Source: an uncultured Actinomyces sp. (GTDB taxonomy: Bacteria > Actinomycetota > Actinomycetes > Actinomycetales > Actinomycetaceae). Taken from it: DNA of 23,374 nucleotides. Below are positions 16,441-23,374 of the stretch, piece by piece; the stretch's first letter is position 1; the number at the start of each line of letters is the position of its first letter. Location: contig CAMPYB010000018.1 in assembly GCA_946998115.1 (NCBI GenBank), forward strand, positions 1 through 23,374, read 5' to 3'. Made by a program: the position numbers and the translations under genes. A model generated the notes under the pieces. The model did no database searches. It saw nothing but the letters and a program-made list of their open reading frames with translations, and was not told the DNA's origin.

Positions 16441-19400
16441 TTATTTACCTTCTCAATTTCAATTACATTATCAGATTTATTATTTTCTGTAAGTGAATCT
16501 GACTTGATAGATGATATTTCACATTCCACTGCTAAAGTTTCCGCACAAATCATTTCTTTATTAGCTAAAATTCCTTCATATTTATCAGCCGGAACTTGCA
16601 AACGTAGCTTTATTCTATCTGCTACATGTAATTGGTTAGTCTTACGCGTATCTTGAATTTCTCTTATTAGATCCCTAGCATTACCTTCTGCTTTCAACTG
16701 AGAATCTAGCTCAGTATCTAAAACTATAAATGTTCCTGAATCTAATATACTTGCTACTTGTCCTGAAGGAGCGTTTACTAAACGAGTTATATTATACTGA
16801 TTAGGTTCCAATACAACCTTGTTACCATTAAATTCGATATTGTCAAACACTACTTTATCGCCTTGTTTGCTCCACTGTGATTTATCTTTTGCAGCAACAA
16901 AAAGTTTAGCTGTTAACTTCCTCATCTCAGGGCTTAATTCTTTCGGCAAAACCAAAAGCTCTTGTGTAAGCTCAAATCCCGCTGTGTCAGGCAAATCTAA
17001 ATATACTTCTTTAACATTTATTTCAGAAGCTATTAGATCTTTAAAAGGCTCTAAAATTTGCGGATTAGAGAGCACAACAGTTAGTTTCCTCAAAGGCTGG
17101 CGTACACGTAACTTTGTTTCTTTACGCAAACAATGAGCAGCAGATACAACACTTCTAACTTCTTCCATTGCTTGAACAAGAGCATCATTTTCCACTGTCT
17201 GCGTATAAGTTGGATAATCTTGCAAATGTACAGATTCGCCATTTGTAAGTCCACGCCACACTTCTTCAGTAAGCATTGGGCACAAGGATGCCATTATTCT
17301 ACATAGATTTTCTAGAACAGTATAAAGTGTATCAAAAGCAACTTTATCTTCATCCCAAAATCTTTGTCTAGATGTTCTCACATACCAGTTTGAAAGCATA
17401 TCTAAATAATCACGAATTAAGTTACATGCACTAGAAATATCATAGCTTTCCATATTTGCTTTAACTTTTTCTGCAAGATTTTTTAGACTTGCTAAAACAT
17501 ATTTATCCATAACTTGCAATTTTTGAATTTCTTGCTCATTATTTAAATCAATTTTTTTAGCTAAGTATCCTTTTCCGTCAGAACATGTTCCAGCGTATAG
17601 CGCAAAGAAATACCAAGTGTTCCATAAAGGTAGTAATACTTGTCTTACAGTTTCTCTTATGCCTTCTTCTGTAACTATAAGGTTTCCACCTCTAAGAATT
17701 GGTGACGATAACAAAAACCATCGCATAGCGTCAGAACCGTCACGATTGAAAACTTCATTTACGTCTGGATAATTACGTAAAGACTTAGACATTTTATGCC
17801 CATCAGAGCCTAACACTATACCATGTGATACACAATTCCTAAATGAGGCTTTATCAAAAAGTGCTGTCGCCAAAATATGTAAAGTATAGAACCAACCTCT
17901 TGTCTGTCCTATATATTCCACTATAAAATCACCAGGATAATGGTCTTCAAACCATTGTCTATTTTCAAATGGATAATGAACTTGAGCATAAGGCATCGAT
18001 CCTGATTCAAACCAACAATCAAGAACATCAGGAATTCTTCGCATCATAGATTTTCCTGTTGGATCATCAGGATTAGGACGCACTAATGTATCAATAAATG
18101 GTCGATGCAAATCTTCAACTTTTACGCCAAAATCTTTTTCAAGATCAGCTATAGAACCATACACATCTACACGAGGATATTGCGGATCATCGCTCTTCCA
18201 CACAGGTATAGGCGCACCCCAATATCTATTACGTGAAATAGACCAATCTCGGGCATTTGATAGCCACTTTCCGAATTGTCCGTCTTTAATGTGTGCAGGC
18301 ACCCAATTAATTGTTTGATTTAATTCAAGCATTCGATCACGGAATTTCGTTACTGCTATAAACCATGATGAAACAGCCTTGTATATTAAAGGCTTACGGC
18401 ACCTCCAGCAATGTGGATATGAGTGCTTATAAGATGCTTGTTTAATTAAAATCGGTCTTTGTGATTTATCCCTAGCAGCAATAGGGCCTGATTTTTCACG
18501 CAAATCACGTAAAATATACCTATTAGCCTCAAATATTTGCAAGCCCTTATAATCACACACTTCTGCCGTGAATTTTCCAGCTTCATCTACTGGTACAACT
18601 GGTTTTATTCCTAGCTTGCTACATGCTATCATATCGTCTTCACCGAATGCTGGAGCGATATGAACTAAGCCTGTACCACTATCTGTAGTTACAAAATCTG
18701 CAAGTATGATTTGCCAAACTTTTTCTCCTAGATCTTCTTTATTATTTCTGCCTAGGAAATATTCATACATTGGATAATATTTTTTGCCTTCTAGTTTGCT
18801 TCCTTTATATGTTTCAAGAATTTTTGGATTTTCACCTAATTCTTTAGCATATGATGGCAATAAATCTTTTCCAATTATAACTTTTTCACCAGCAAATTCA
18901 CCTTCAACAGGCTCAACAGTAACATAATCTATGTCCGGTCCTACAGCTATTGCTAAATTTGAAGGCAATGTCCATGGTGTCGTTGTCCATATAAGCGCTA
19001 ATTCTCCAGTTTCTGTACGGACACCTACAGTTGCTGTTTGATCCTGCCTATCTTGATATACATCATCGTCCATGCGTAACTCATGGTTTGAAAGTGGTGT
19101 CTGATCGTTCCAGCAATATGGTAAAACTCTATAACCTTCATATGCCAAATCTTTGTCGTATAATGTTTTGAACGCCCAAATTACCGATTCCATATAATTT
19201 ATGTCTAGAGTTTTATAATCATTTTCAAAGTCAACCCATCTAGCTTGCCTTGTAACATATTCTTCCCATTCACGAGTGTATTTTAGAACTGATGAACGAC
19301 ATGTTTCATTAAATTTGCCGATACCCATCTCGTCAATTTGTGTTTTATCTTCTATACCAAGAATTCTTTGCGCTTCAAGTTCTGCAGGAAGCCCGTGTGT

Positions 19401-19700
19401 ATCCCAACCAAATCTACGTTCTACTTTACGTCCTATTTGTGTTTTGTATCTACAAACTGTATCTTTCGCATACCCTGTAAGTAAGTGACCATAATGTGGT
19501 AAACCATTTGCAAACGGAGGTCCATCGTAAAATACAAACTCATTACTACCGTTTTCACCAGATTGCCTATTTTCTATACTTTTGTAAAATGTACGATTTT
19601 TTTTCCAATATTCAAGTACTTCTTCTTCTATTTCTGGAAATTTAGGCGAAGATTGAAGATGATCTTTATGCAATGGATATTGATTATTTTTATCAGTCAT
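16437..19700 (-). CDS. ileS: isoleucyl-tRNA synthetase (long, eukaryote-like type)
   Basis: Charges tRNA-Ile and edits misactivated valine; class Ia. HIGH appears as HYGH at about 69-72 in DGPPFANGLPHYGHLL, KMSKS at about 636-640 in GSDGHKMSKSLRNYPD. Between them is the CP1 editing domain with TTTPWTLPSNLAIAVGP and GTGLVHIAPAFGEDD. The 1087-residue length and the C-terminal domain place it with the eukaryote-like bacterial IleRS group, whose members are commonly insensitive to mupirocin (known of the family, not shown here). ATG at 19700 is preceded by GGACGG, which the leader can pair away. Unlike its very AT-rich neighbours it keeps higher G+C, as strongly conserved genes often do. Confidence 0.97.
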   Translation of the reverse strand: MTDKNNQYPLHKDHLQSSPKFPEIEEEVLEYWKKNRTFYKSIENRQSGENGSNEFVFYDGPPFANGLPHYGHLLTGYAKDTVCRYKTQIGRKVERRFGWDTHGLPAELEAQRILGIEDKTQIDEMGIGKFNETCRSSVLKYTREWEEYVTRQARWVDFENDYKTLDINYMESVIWAFKTLYDKDLAYEGYRVLPYCWNDQTPLSNHELRMDDDVYQDRQDQTATVGVRTETGELALIWTTTPWTLPSNLAIAVGPDIDYVTVEPVEGEFAGEKVIIGKDLLPSYAKELGENPKILETYKGSKLEGKKYYPMYEYFLGRNNKEDLGEKVWQIILADFVTTDSGTGLVHIAPAFGEDDMIACSKLGIKPVVPVDEAGKFTAEVCDYKGLQIFEANRYILRDLREKSGPIAARDKSQRPILIKQASYKHSYPHCWRCRKPLIYKAVSSWFIAVTKFRDRMLELNQTINWVPAHIKDGQFGKWLSNARDWSISRNRYWGAPIPVWKSDDPQYPRVDVYGSIADLEKDFGVKVEDLHRPFIDTLVRPNPDDPTGKSMMRRIPDVLDCWFESGSMPYAQVHYPFENRQWFEDHYPGDFIVEYIGQTRGWFYTLHILATALFDKASFRNCVSHGIVLGSDGHKMSKSLRNYPDVNEVFNRDGSDAMRWFLLSSPILRGGNLIVTEEGIRETVRQVLLPLWNTWYFFALYAGTCSDGKGYLAKKIDLNNEQEIQKLQVMDKYVLASLKNLAEKVKANMESYDISSACNLIRDYLDMLSNWYVRTSRQRFWDEDKVAFDTLYTVLENLCRIMASLCPMLTEEVWRGLTNGESVHLQDYPTYTQTVENDALVQAMEEVRSVVSAAHCLRKETKLRVRQPLRKLTVVLSNPQILEPFKDLIASEINVKEVYLDLPDTAGFELTQELLVLPKELSPEMRKLTAKLFVAAKDKSQWSKQGDKVVFDNIEFNGNKVVLEPNQYNITRLVNAPSGQVASILDSGTFIVLDTELDSQLKAEGNARDLIREIQDTRKTNQLHVADRIKLRLQVPADKYEGILANKEMICAETLAVECEISSIKSDSLTENNKSDNVIEIEKVNK

Positions 19701-19893
19701 TTTTCCGTCCGTATTCTATCCTACTAAGGTATACGAGGACGACTAATGCCGCGGTACCACCCCGCTTGTGCTTTATAGCACCTCTCATTATAGCTATTAC
19801 GGGCTTACCCGTTCGGTTCTAATAAATATAATATATCGTTCTTCCGAAAGCTCCCCTGTGATACCCTATAAATAGGCAGGCTCTTAGCTATAT
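19701..19893 (-). ncRNA. T-box riboswitch in the ileS leader, translational type, short stem I
   Basis: The minus-strand leader carries GGGGTGGTACCGCG at 19763-19750, which differs from the T-box consensus AGGGTGGNACCGCG only at the first base. UGGU within it would pair with the tRNA end ACCA. A very short stem I (CCTG/CAGG closing an inner CCTA-TTTA-TAGG hairpin, about 19880-19855) presents the codon ATC (Ile) at 19862-19860. A stem III candidate with a perfect 5-base stem lies at 19812-19799 and a further hairpin at 19781-19768. There is no terminator T-run. Instead CGTCC (19741-19737) can pair with GGACG (19710-19706), the ribosome binding site, supported by GTAT/ATAC alongside. Uncharged tRNA-Ile should release the site and raise IleS and FolC synthesis. 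Confidence 0.9.
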
Positions 19894-19900
19894 TTGCTAT

Positions 19901-19929
19901 ATTATAACTCATTTTTTACGTTCATACAA
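19901..19929 (-). promoter_or_regulatory. probable ileS promoter
   Basis: On the minus strand TTGTAT (19929-19924) and a perfect TATAAT (19906-19901) are spaced by 17 bases, placing the start near 19894, just before stem I of the T-box. It begins directly after the stop codon of the glycosylase gene. Confidence 0.6.
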
Positions 19930-19930
19930 T

Positions 19931-20893
19931 TTAATTTTTACTATTATTTTGTTCTCTACCATAATAAAACAAATATTGTTGAGCATATCCTGCATATTTT
20001 TCAAATTTTTCCGTTACTTTTTCTGATATTTCTTTTTTAGTAATTTCTTTACCTAAATATAATTGCTCGAAAGTTCTTTTTGACCATACATCAATTGGGT
20101 ACACAGATGTTCTTCCATAAGCAAACAGTGCAATACATTGTGCTACTTTAACTCCTACACCTTTCAATTTTTGTAATTCATTTATCAATTGTTCATCTTC
20201 ATAATTAGATATTTTTTTCAAATCAATTTTATTTTCAGCAATCATTTTTGCAGTTTGAACTATATATTTATCCCGATAGCCCACACCGCACTTACTTTTC
20301 AAATTTTCGATTTTAACATTTGCAAGTTGCTTAGGTGTAGGAAAAGCATAATACTTTTCCCCATAATTATTTTTTATTTCAGATCCATAATTTTTTGCTA
20401 TGAGATGCATTGATTTTTGTATCCTATTTATATTGTTGTTGGCGCTTATTATAAAACCTATTATGGTTTCAAATTTATCTTGCCTAAGTATTCTTATTCC
20501 TTCGCCATGTTCTATCGCTTTTCGCATATGCTCATCTTTTGATAACTCTGTTTTTATTTGAGTATAATCTGTATATAAATCAAAATAATTATGCCAATAT
20601 ATTTGAAACTGTTTTAATGTACAGTTCATTTTCAATATTTTATAATCTCTAAAATTATTATTTAAAATATTATGTAAATCTTTTAAACTATACCATTGCA
20701 TATTTTCTACATAATACAATTTAAAATCTTCTAAAATATTTTCAAAAGCGTCATTTATATCAAATTGCTCTACATTCAATTTTTTATTTGATACATATAT
20801 ACAATACTGTGTATCTGTAATTTTTTCCCATCTAAAAATTTGGCCACATTCTAAAGTCTGTTTTATGTCAAAATTTTTAAATATCACATACAT
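19931..20893 (-). CDS. 8-oxoguanine DNA glycosylase/AP lyase, OGG1 type
   Basis: Removes 8-oxoguanine opposite cytosine from oxidised DNA and cuts the abasic strand. The N-terminal OGG_N-like domain includes ECGQIFRW (about residues 15-22), where the glycine corresponds to the 8-oxoG-reading glycine of OGG1. The helix-hairpin-helix/GPD domain has IISANNNINRI, CGVGYRDKYI and KGVGVKVAQC. The catalytic lysine is K249 and the catalytic aspartate D268 in YPIDVWSKR, with the 19-residue spacing of human OGG1. The 320 residues fit the bacterial (clostridial) OGG1 group. The ribosome binding site is weak and A-rich. It stands alone between lgt and the ileS leader. Actinobacteria more often use MutM, so transfer from Bacillota is plausible. 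Confidence 0.85.
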   Translation of the reverse strand: MYVIFKNFDIKQTLECGQIFRWEKITDTQYCIYVSNKKLNVEQFDINDAFENILEDFKLYYVENMQWYSLKDLHNILNNNFRDYKILKMNCTLKQFQIYWHNYFDLYTDYTQIKTELSKDEHMRKAIEHGEGIRILRQDKFETIIGFIISANNNINRIQKSMHLIAKNYGSEIKNNYGEKYYAFPTPKQLANVKIENLKSKCGVGYRDKYIVQTAKMIAENKIDLKKISNYEDEQLINELQKLKGVGVKVAQCIALFAYGRTSVYPIDVWSKRTFEQLYLGKEITKKEISEKVTEKFEKYAGYAQQYLFYYGREQNNSKN

Positions 20894-20918
20894 TTTCTTT
20901 TATTTCTATCTACACATG

Positions 20919-20978
20919 TAAAAAACGTTTTTTAAAAAAGCAGTATTAATTTTACAAGACTATAAATACTGTGCACAA
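20919..20978 (-). promoter_or_regulatory. probable glycosylase-gene promoter with palindromic leader
   Basis: On the minus strand TTGTGC (20978-20973) and TAAAAT (20954-20949) are spaced by 18. The leader then carries the 16-base perfect palindrome TAAAAAACGTTTTTTA (20919-20934), ending 25 bases before the start codon. The palindrome could bind a regulator or simply be an AT-rich coincidence. Confidence 0.4.
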
Positions 20979-20985
20979 CGTGAAT

Positions 20986-21010
20986 ATGCGTAGCATTATT
21001 TGCTTTGCAT
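20986..21010. repeat. imperfect hairpin between lgt and the glycosylase gene
   Basis: ATGCGTAGCA (20986-20995) and TGCTTTGCAT (21001-21010) pair at eight of ten positions plus one wobble in plus-strand RNA, around a five-base loop. No T-run follows on the lgt strand, so terminator function for lgt is uncertain. Confidence 0.35.
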
Positions 21011-21116
21011 CATGAAATTGAGTAAATTTTCTTTTATAAAAATAACATCGACACATTAAATTTTGATAGAAGAGCATAAAACGATTCAAAATACTACTTT
21101 AAAAACTTGTTATTAT

Positions 21117-22031
21117 TTATTTTTCTTGTTCAGATTTTTTAGATATTTTTTTCCAGTTCAACTTTTCTTCATCACTATAAACTGTAGGTTTTCCTATTTT
21201 TCCGCAATAGATAAAAGCAGCACATCCAATAATAGCTACTATTAAAGCTGCCCAACCATTAAACCGTATACCCATAAAAACATAAGCAGGATCTATTCTT
21301 ATAAATTCTAGGAGAAAACGTATTATTCCATAAAAAATCATGTACAAACTGAAAAGTTGACCTGAATATAAAGTACGTTTTTTATCAATTCTAAGTAATA
21401 CTATAAAAACTATGAAATTTAATATCTGTTCGTACAAAAATGTAGGATGATATAATGTTCCCTTAGGAAATTCCGTAGGATTATGAGCATTGTCTAGTTT
21501 TAAACCCCAAGGTAAAGTAGTCGGATATCCAAATAACTCTTGATTAAAATAGTTACCTATTCTACCGAAAACTTGAGCTAATGGAATATATGGTGCAATT
21601 GAATCAGCAAAAGGACCTAAACGCATATTTCTAATGCGAACTAAATATATATATACGACTAAAATACCAGTTAGCATTCCTCCGAATATAGCTATACCAC
21701 CTTCCCATATGCGAAATACTGCTAAAAAATCACCATTAGGAGGATAGTATTCATCCCAATTAGAAATAGTATGATATAAACGAGCACCAATGACACTAAT
21801 AGGTATAGTGTAAATAGCTACATCCAAAACTGTTTCTTTTTCTGCGCCACGTAAAGTAAATCTTTTATCACCATAATATACAGCAATTGCTATACCTATA
21901 AGTATTACAACTGCATAAACATGTATCTTAAACGGCCCTATTTGTAAAGCTGAAGACCATGCTGGAGGACTGGGAATATAGTGAGGTAAAAAATAAAAAA
22001 CAAAATGTAACACATTTATCATATTCAACAT
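21117..22031 (-). CDS. lgt: prolipoprotein diacylglyceryl transferase
   Basis: Transfers diacylglycerol from phosphatidylglycerol to the lipobox cysteine of prolipoproteins, the first step of lipoprotein maturation, in the cytoplasmic membrane. The signature GRIGNYFNQELFG lies near the middle. ARLYHTISNW, WEGGIAIFGGMLTG and the late GIIRFLLEFIRID are further family blocks. There are about seven membrane segments and a hydrophilic Lys/Glu-rich tail. The 304 residues are normal. AGGGA lies four bases before the ATG at 22031. TATAAT on the minus strand (22081-22076) provides a -10. It follows the FKBP-like gene by about 100 bases on the same strand. Confidence 0.96.
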   Translation of the reverse strand: MLNMINVLHFVFYFLPHYIPSPPAWSSALQIGPFKIHVYAVVILIGIAIAVYYGDKRFTLRGAEKETVLDVAIYTIPISVIGARLYHTISNWDEYYPPNGDFLAVFRIWEGGIAIFGGMLTGILVVYIYLVRIRNMRLGPFADSIAPYIPLAQVFGRIGNYFNQELFGYPTTLPWGLKLDNAHNPTEFPKGTLYHPTFLYEQILNFIVFIVLLRIDKKRTLYSGQLFSLYMIFYGIIRFLLEFIRIDPAYVFMGIRFNGWAALIVAIIGCAAFIYCGKIGKPTVYSDEEKLNWKKISKKSEQEK

Positions 22032-22075
22032 ATATTCCCTATACCTTCATAAAACAACATATAAAAATTTATATT

Positions 22076-22110
22076 ATTATACTACTCTAACATGAATGAA
22101 AAATTCATTG
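22076..22110 (-). promoter_or_regulatory. lgt promoter -10 with ARG-box-like palindrome over the -35
   Basis: TATAAT on the minus strand (22081-22076) is followed by a leader of about 37 bases to lgt. The -35 position lies within AATGAA-AAA-TTCATT (22094-22108), a perfect inverted repeat inside CATGAATGAAAAATTCATTG. This resembles an ArgR box (TGAAT-N4-ATTCA) but has five central bases instead of four. Confidence 0.35.
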
Positions 22111-22133
22111 TAGATAATAATTTTTACATATTT

Positions 22134-23096
22134 TTACTTTTGCACTGCTAAAATATCAACCAACATTAAAATCGGTGATTTGCCATCGGTATCATCTTCA
22201 GATAAGTATAACAACACTTTTGATCCAACATGTTCATCAACAAGAAGCTTACCTATAACATCATATGTTTTTTTCAAATCTAATTTCTTAGGAATTCCAT
22301 TTGAATAAGTTGTTTCAATTATCTCTTTTGTATCAACATTTTGTGCAACATATTGCGCAATCGGAGACGTATTTTTAAGAAGTTGTTGGCCTTTCCCTTT
22401 TAGTAATATGTATGCTACAGATTTACTAGGATGTGATTTTAATTCACCAAAAGACACTTTAGCATTTTTAATCTTCACTTCAGCTGGCAATTGTTCACCA
22501 GTTTCAATATCTTTTGTATATGTTTTATTAACAGAATTCAAATATGCTACATCTTTTGAAACTAAATTTACATGTAAAGGCAAAATATCAATTACTGAAA
22601 GTTCTCCAGCTATTCTATCATCTGATTTATTAGGCAAATACGAAAGTATTCTTTCGCCTATTTTAGATTTTAAAAGTTTCTTATACACATGAAATTCAGC
22701 TATTTTTTTATTTAAAACATCAGCTATTATTTTTGGAGAATCTCCAGTCAATTTTTGTCCATTACGACTATCAAATACGGTAACAGATAAAAGTACAGGC
22801 TTACCTTTTTTTAACTTTTGACCGTTTGATTTTATAATCGTTTTTATACAACTATCAGTTGCAACTATAGGATTTTCCAAATCAAGGATCGGAATTGTAC
22901 CAAGCTCACCTGAAATTGTCATATTCTCATTTAAATGCTCACAAAGTTGTTTTTTTTCAGCAGTAGAGCTACCTGAAATATTGTATTGCAATATCAAAAA
23001 TATAGACAAAAATATTACAAAAAATAAAACTAACAATTTAATGATTAGATTAGTTTTTCTTATGTTATTTTCTATAGAATGTTTGCTAGCTACCAA
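22134..23096 (-). CDS. membrane-anchored protein with two FKBP-like repeats
   Basis: A 320-residue protein with one N-terminal membrane helix (about 17-38) and an extracytoplasmic remainder. Two regions (about 85-170 and 235-318) follow the FKBP strand pattern, for example GQKLKKGKPVLLSVTVFDSRNGQKL then KSKIGERILSYLPN and LSVIDIL, and later VGSKVLLYLSEDD then LMLVDIL. This recalls the double-FKBP lipoproteins of actinobacteria. The usual active-site residues (YTG, FDSS, the tryptophan, YG) are absent, so prolyl isomerase activity is doubtful. There is no lipobox cysteine, unlike most relatives. The start is TTG with GGTGAG seven bases upstream. It lies upstream of lgt. The fold assignment is from pattern, not alignment. 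Confidence 0.6.
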   Translation of the reverse strand: MVASKHSIENNIRKTNLIIKLLVLFFVIFLSIFLILQYNISGSSTAEKKQLCEHLNENMTISGELGTIPILDLENPIVATDSCIKTIIKSNGQKLKKGKPVLLSVTVFDSRNGQKLTGDSPKIIADVLNKKIAEFHVYKKLLKSKIGERILSYLPNKSDDRIAGELSVIDILPLHVNLVSKDVAYLNSVNKTYTKDIETGEQLPAEVKIKNAKVSFGELKSHPSKSVAYILLKGKGQQLLKNTSPIAQYVAQNVDTKEIIETTYSNGIPKKLDLKKTYDVIGKLLVDEHVGSKVLLYLSEDDTDGKSPILMLVDILAVQK

Positions 23097-23205
23097 AATC
23101 TATCTCACCGTGAGCTTTCTTACATATATTGAATTCTTATTTATATTGATTATCACATTAAAAATTAATTCAATAAACAACTCTTTTGCATTCAAAAACA
23201 TTTTA

Positions 23206-23374
23206 TTATTTTTTTTCTTCTTTCAAAAACGAAACTTTATCTATTTTTTTATCTAAATCACGTATAATTTTACGTATTTTTTTATCAGATATAATCGATT
23301 TTTCACCTTGAGATTTTTCCCAATTACTAATTTTAGACCATTTACCCGCATTTTCTTTTAGAATATTTGATTCA
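23206..23374 (-). CDS. 3' end of an unidentified gene (partial)
   Basis: The minus strand is open from the right edge (first full codon at 23373) to a TAA at 23208-23206, giving 55 C-terminal residues. The tail is very basic and lysine-rich, with WSKISNWEKSQGEK followed by a probable charged helix (SDKKIRKIIRDLDKKIDKV). I do not recognise it. It lies about 110 bases upstream of the FKBP-like gene on the same strand. Because only the end is visible, even its coding status is moderately uncertain, although no stop interrupts the frame. Confidence 0.5.
   Translation of the reverse strand, partial: ESNILKENAGKWSKISNWEKSQGEKSIISDKKIRKIIRDLDKKIDKVSFLKEEKK

Noticed and set aside
22981..23256. Plus-strand 91-codon frame near the right edge
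   Set aside because: Antisense to the FKBP-like gene's membrane helix and to the partial gene; hydrophobic composition follows from T-rich DNA.
1..23374. CRISPR array, insertion sequence, integrase or attachment site
   Set aside because: No regularly spaced repeats, no transposase or recombinase reading frame, and no tRNA-linked direct repeats were seen.

Overview
The window looks like a piece of chromosome from an unusually AT-rich member of the Actinomycetota. I estimate roughly 30% G+C by eye; this was not counted. The actinobacterial signal comes from the families present: a DUF3145 protein, a HelY-type Ski2-like helicase with its conserved Cys/His cluster, a long eukaryote-like isoleucyl-tRNA synthetase behind a T-box that appears to act on translation, and ileS coupled to folC. 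Gene content is ordinary chromosomal housekeeping with a few accessory genes. I see no phage, insertion sequence, CRISPR array, rRNA or tRNA. I cannot name the genus.

Layout, left to right. 95-1178 (-) is azlC-azlD, a two-subunit branched-chain amino-acid exporter, divergent from a MATE drug/metabolite exporter (1437-2780, +). 2850-5886 (-) is a small membrane protein overlapping helY. 6008-9031 (-) runs tyrS, DUF3145, DUF3866, preceded by argR (9138-9638, -). The 611-base stretch 9639-10249 has no confident gene; it holds a possible 60-codon ORF and a dense cluster of inverted repeats. It leads into a translationally coupled response regulator/histidine kinase pair (10250-12276, +). Then come a threonine aldolase (12334-13359, -) with palindromes upstream, and ndk (-) with a clear intrinsic terminator. 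Next are a phosphatidylcholine synthase (14183-14902, -) and the ileS-folC operon (15025-19700, -) under a T-box leader. The right side holds an OGG1-type 8-oxoguanine glycosylase (-), lgt (-), a membrane-anchored protein with two FKBP-like repeats (-), and the 3' end of an unidentified gene at the right edge.

How the parts relate: ileS-folC is one transcript with a 4-base stop/start overlap, and its output should rise when tRNA-Ile is uncharged. Exporters for branched-chain amino acids and other small molecules lie at the left end. ArgR sits away from any arginine biosynthetic gene and carries a change in the arginine-binding segment. The two-component pair is probably autoregulated through the repeats at its promoter. 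Phosphatidylcholine synthase suggests use of external choline, which would fit a host-associated life (inference).

I did not find a convincing wholly new system. The points most worth a second look are the compact ileS T-box, the repeat cluster and small ORF before the two-component genes, the altered ArgR, the OGG1-type glycosylase, the phosphatidylcholine synthase, and the conserved but uncharacterised DUF3866 protein.
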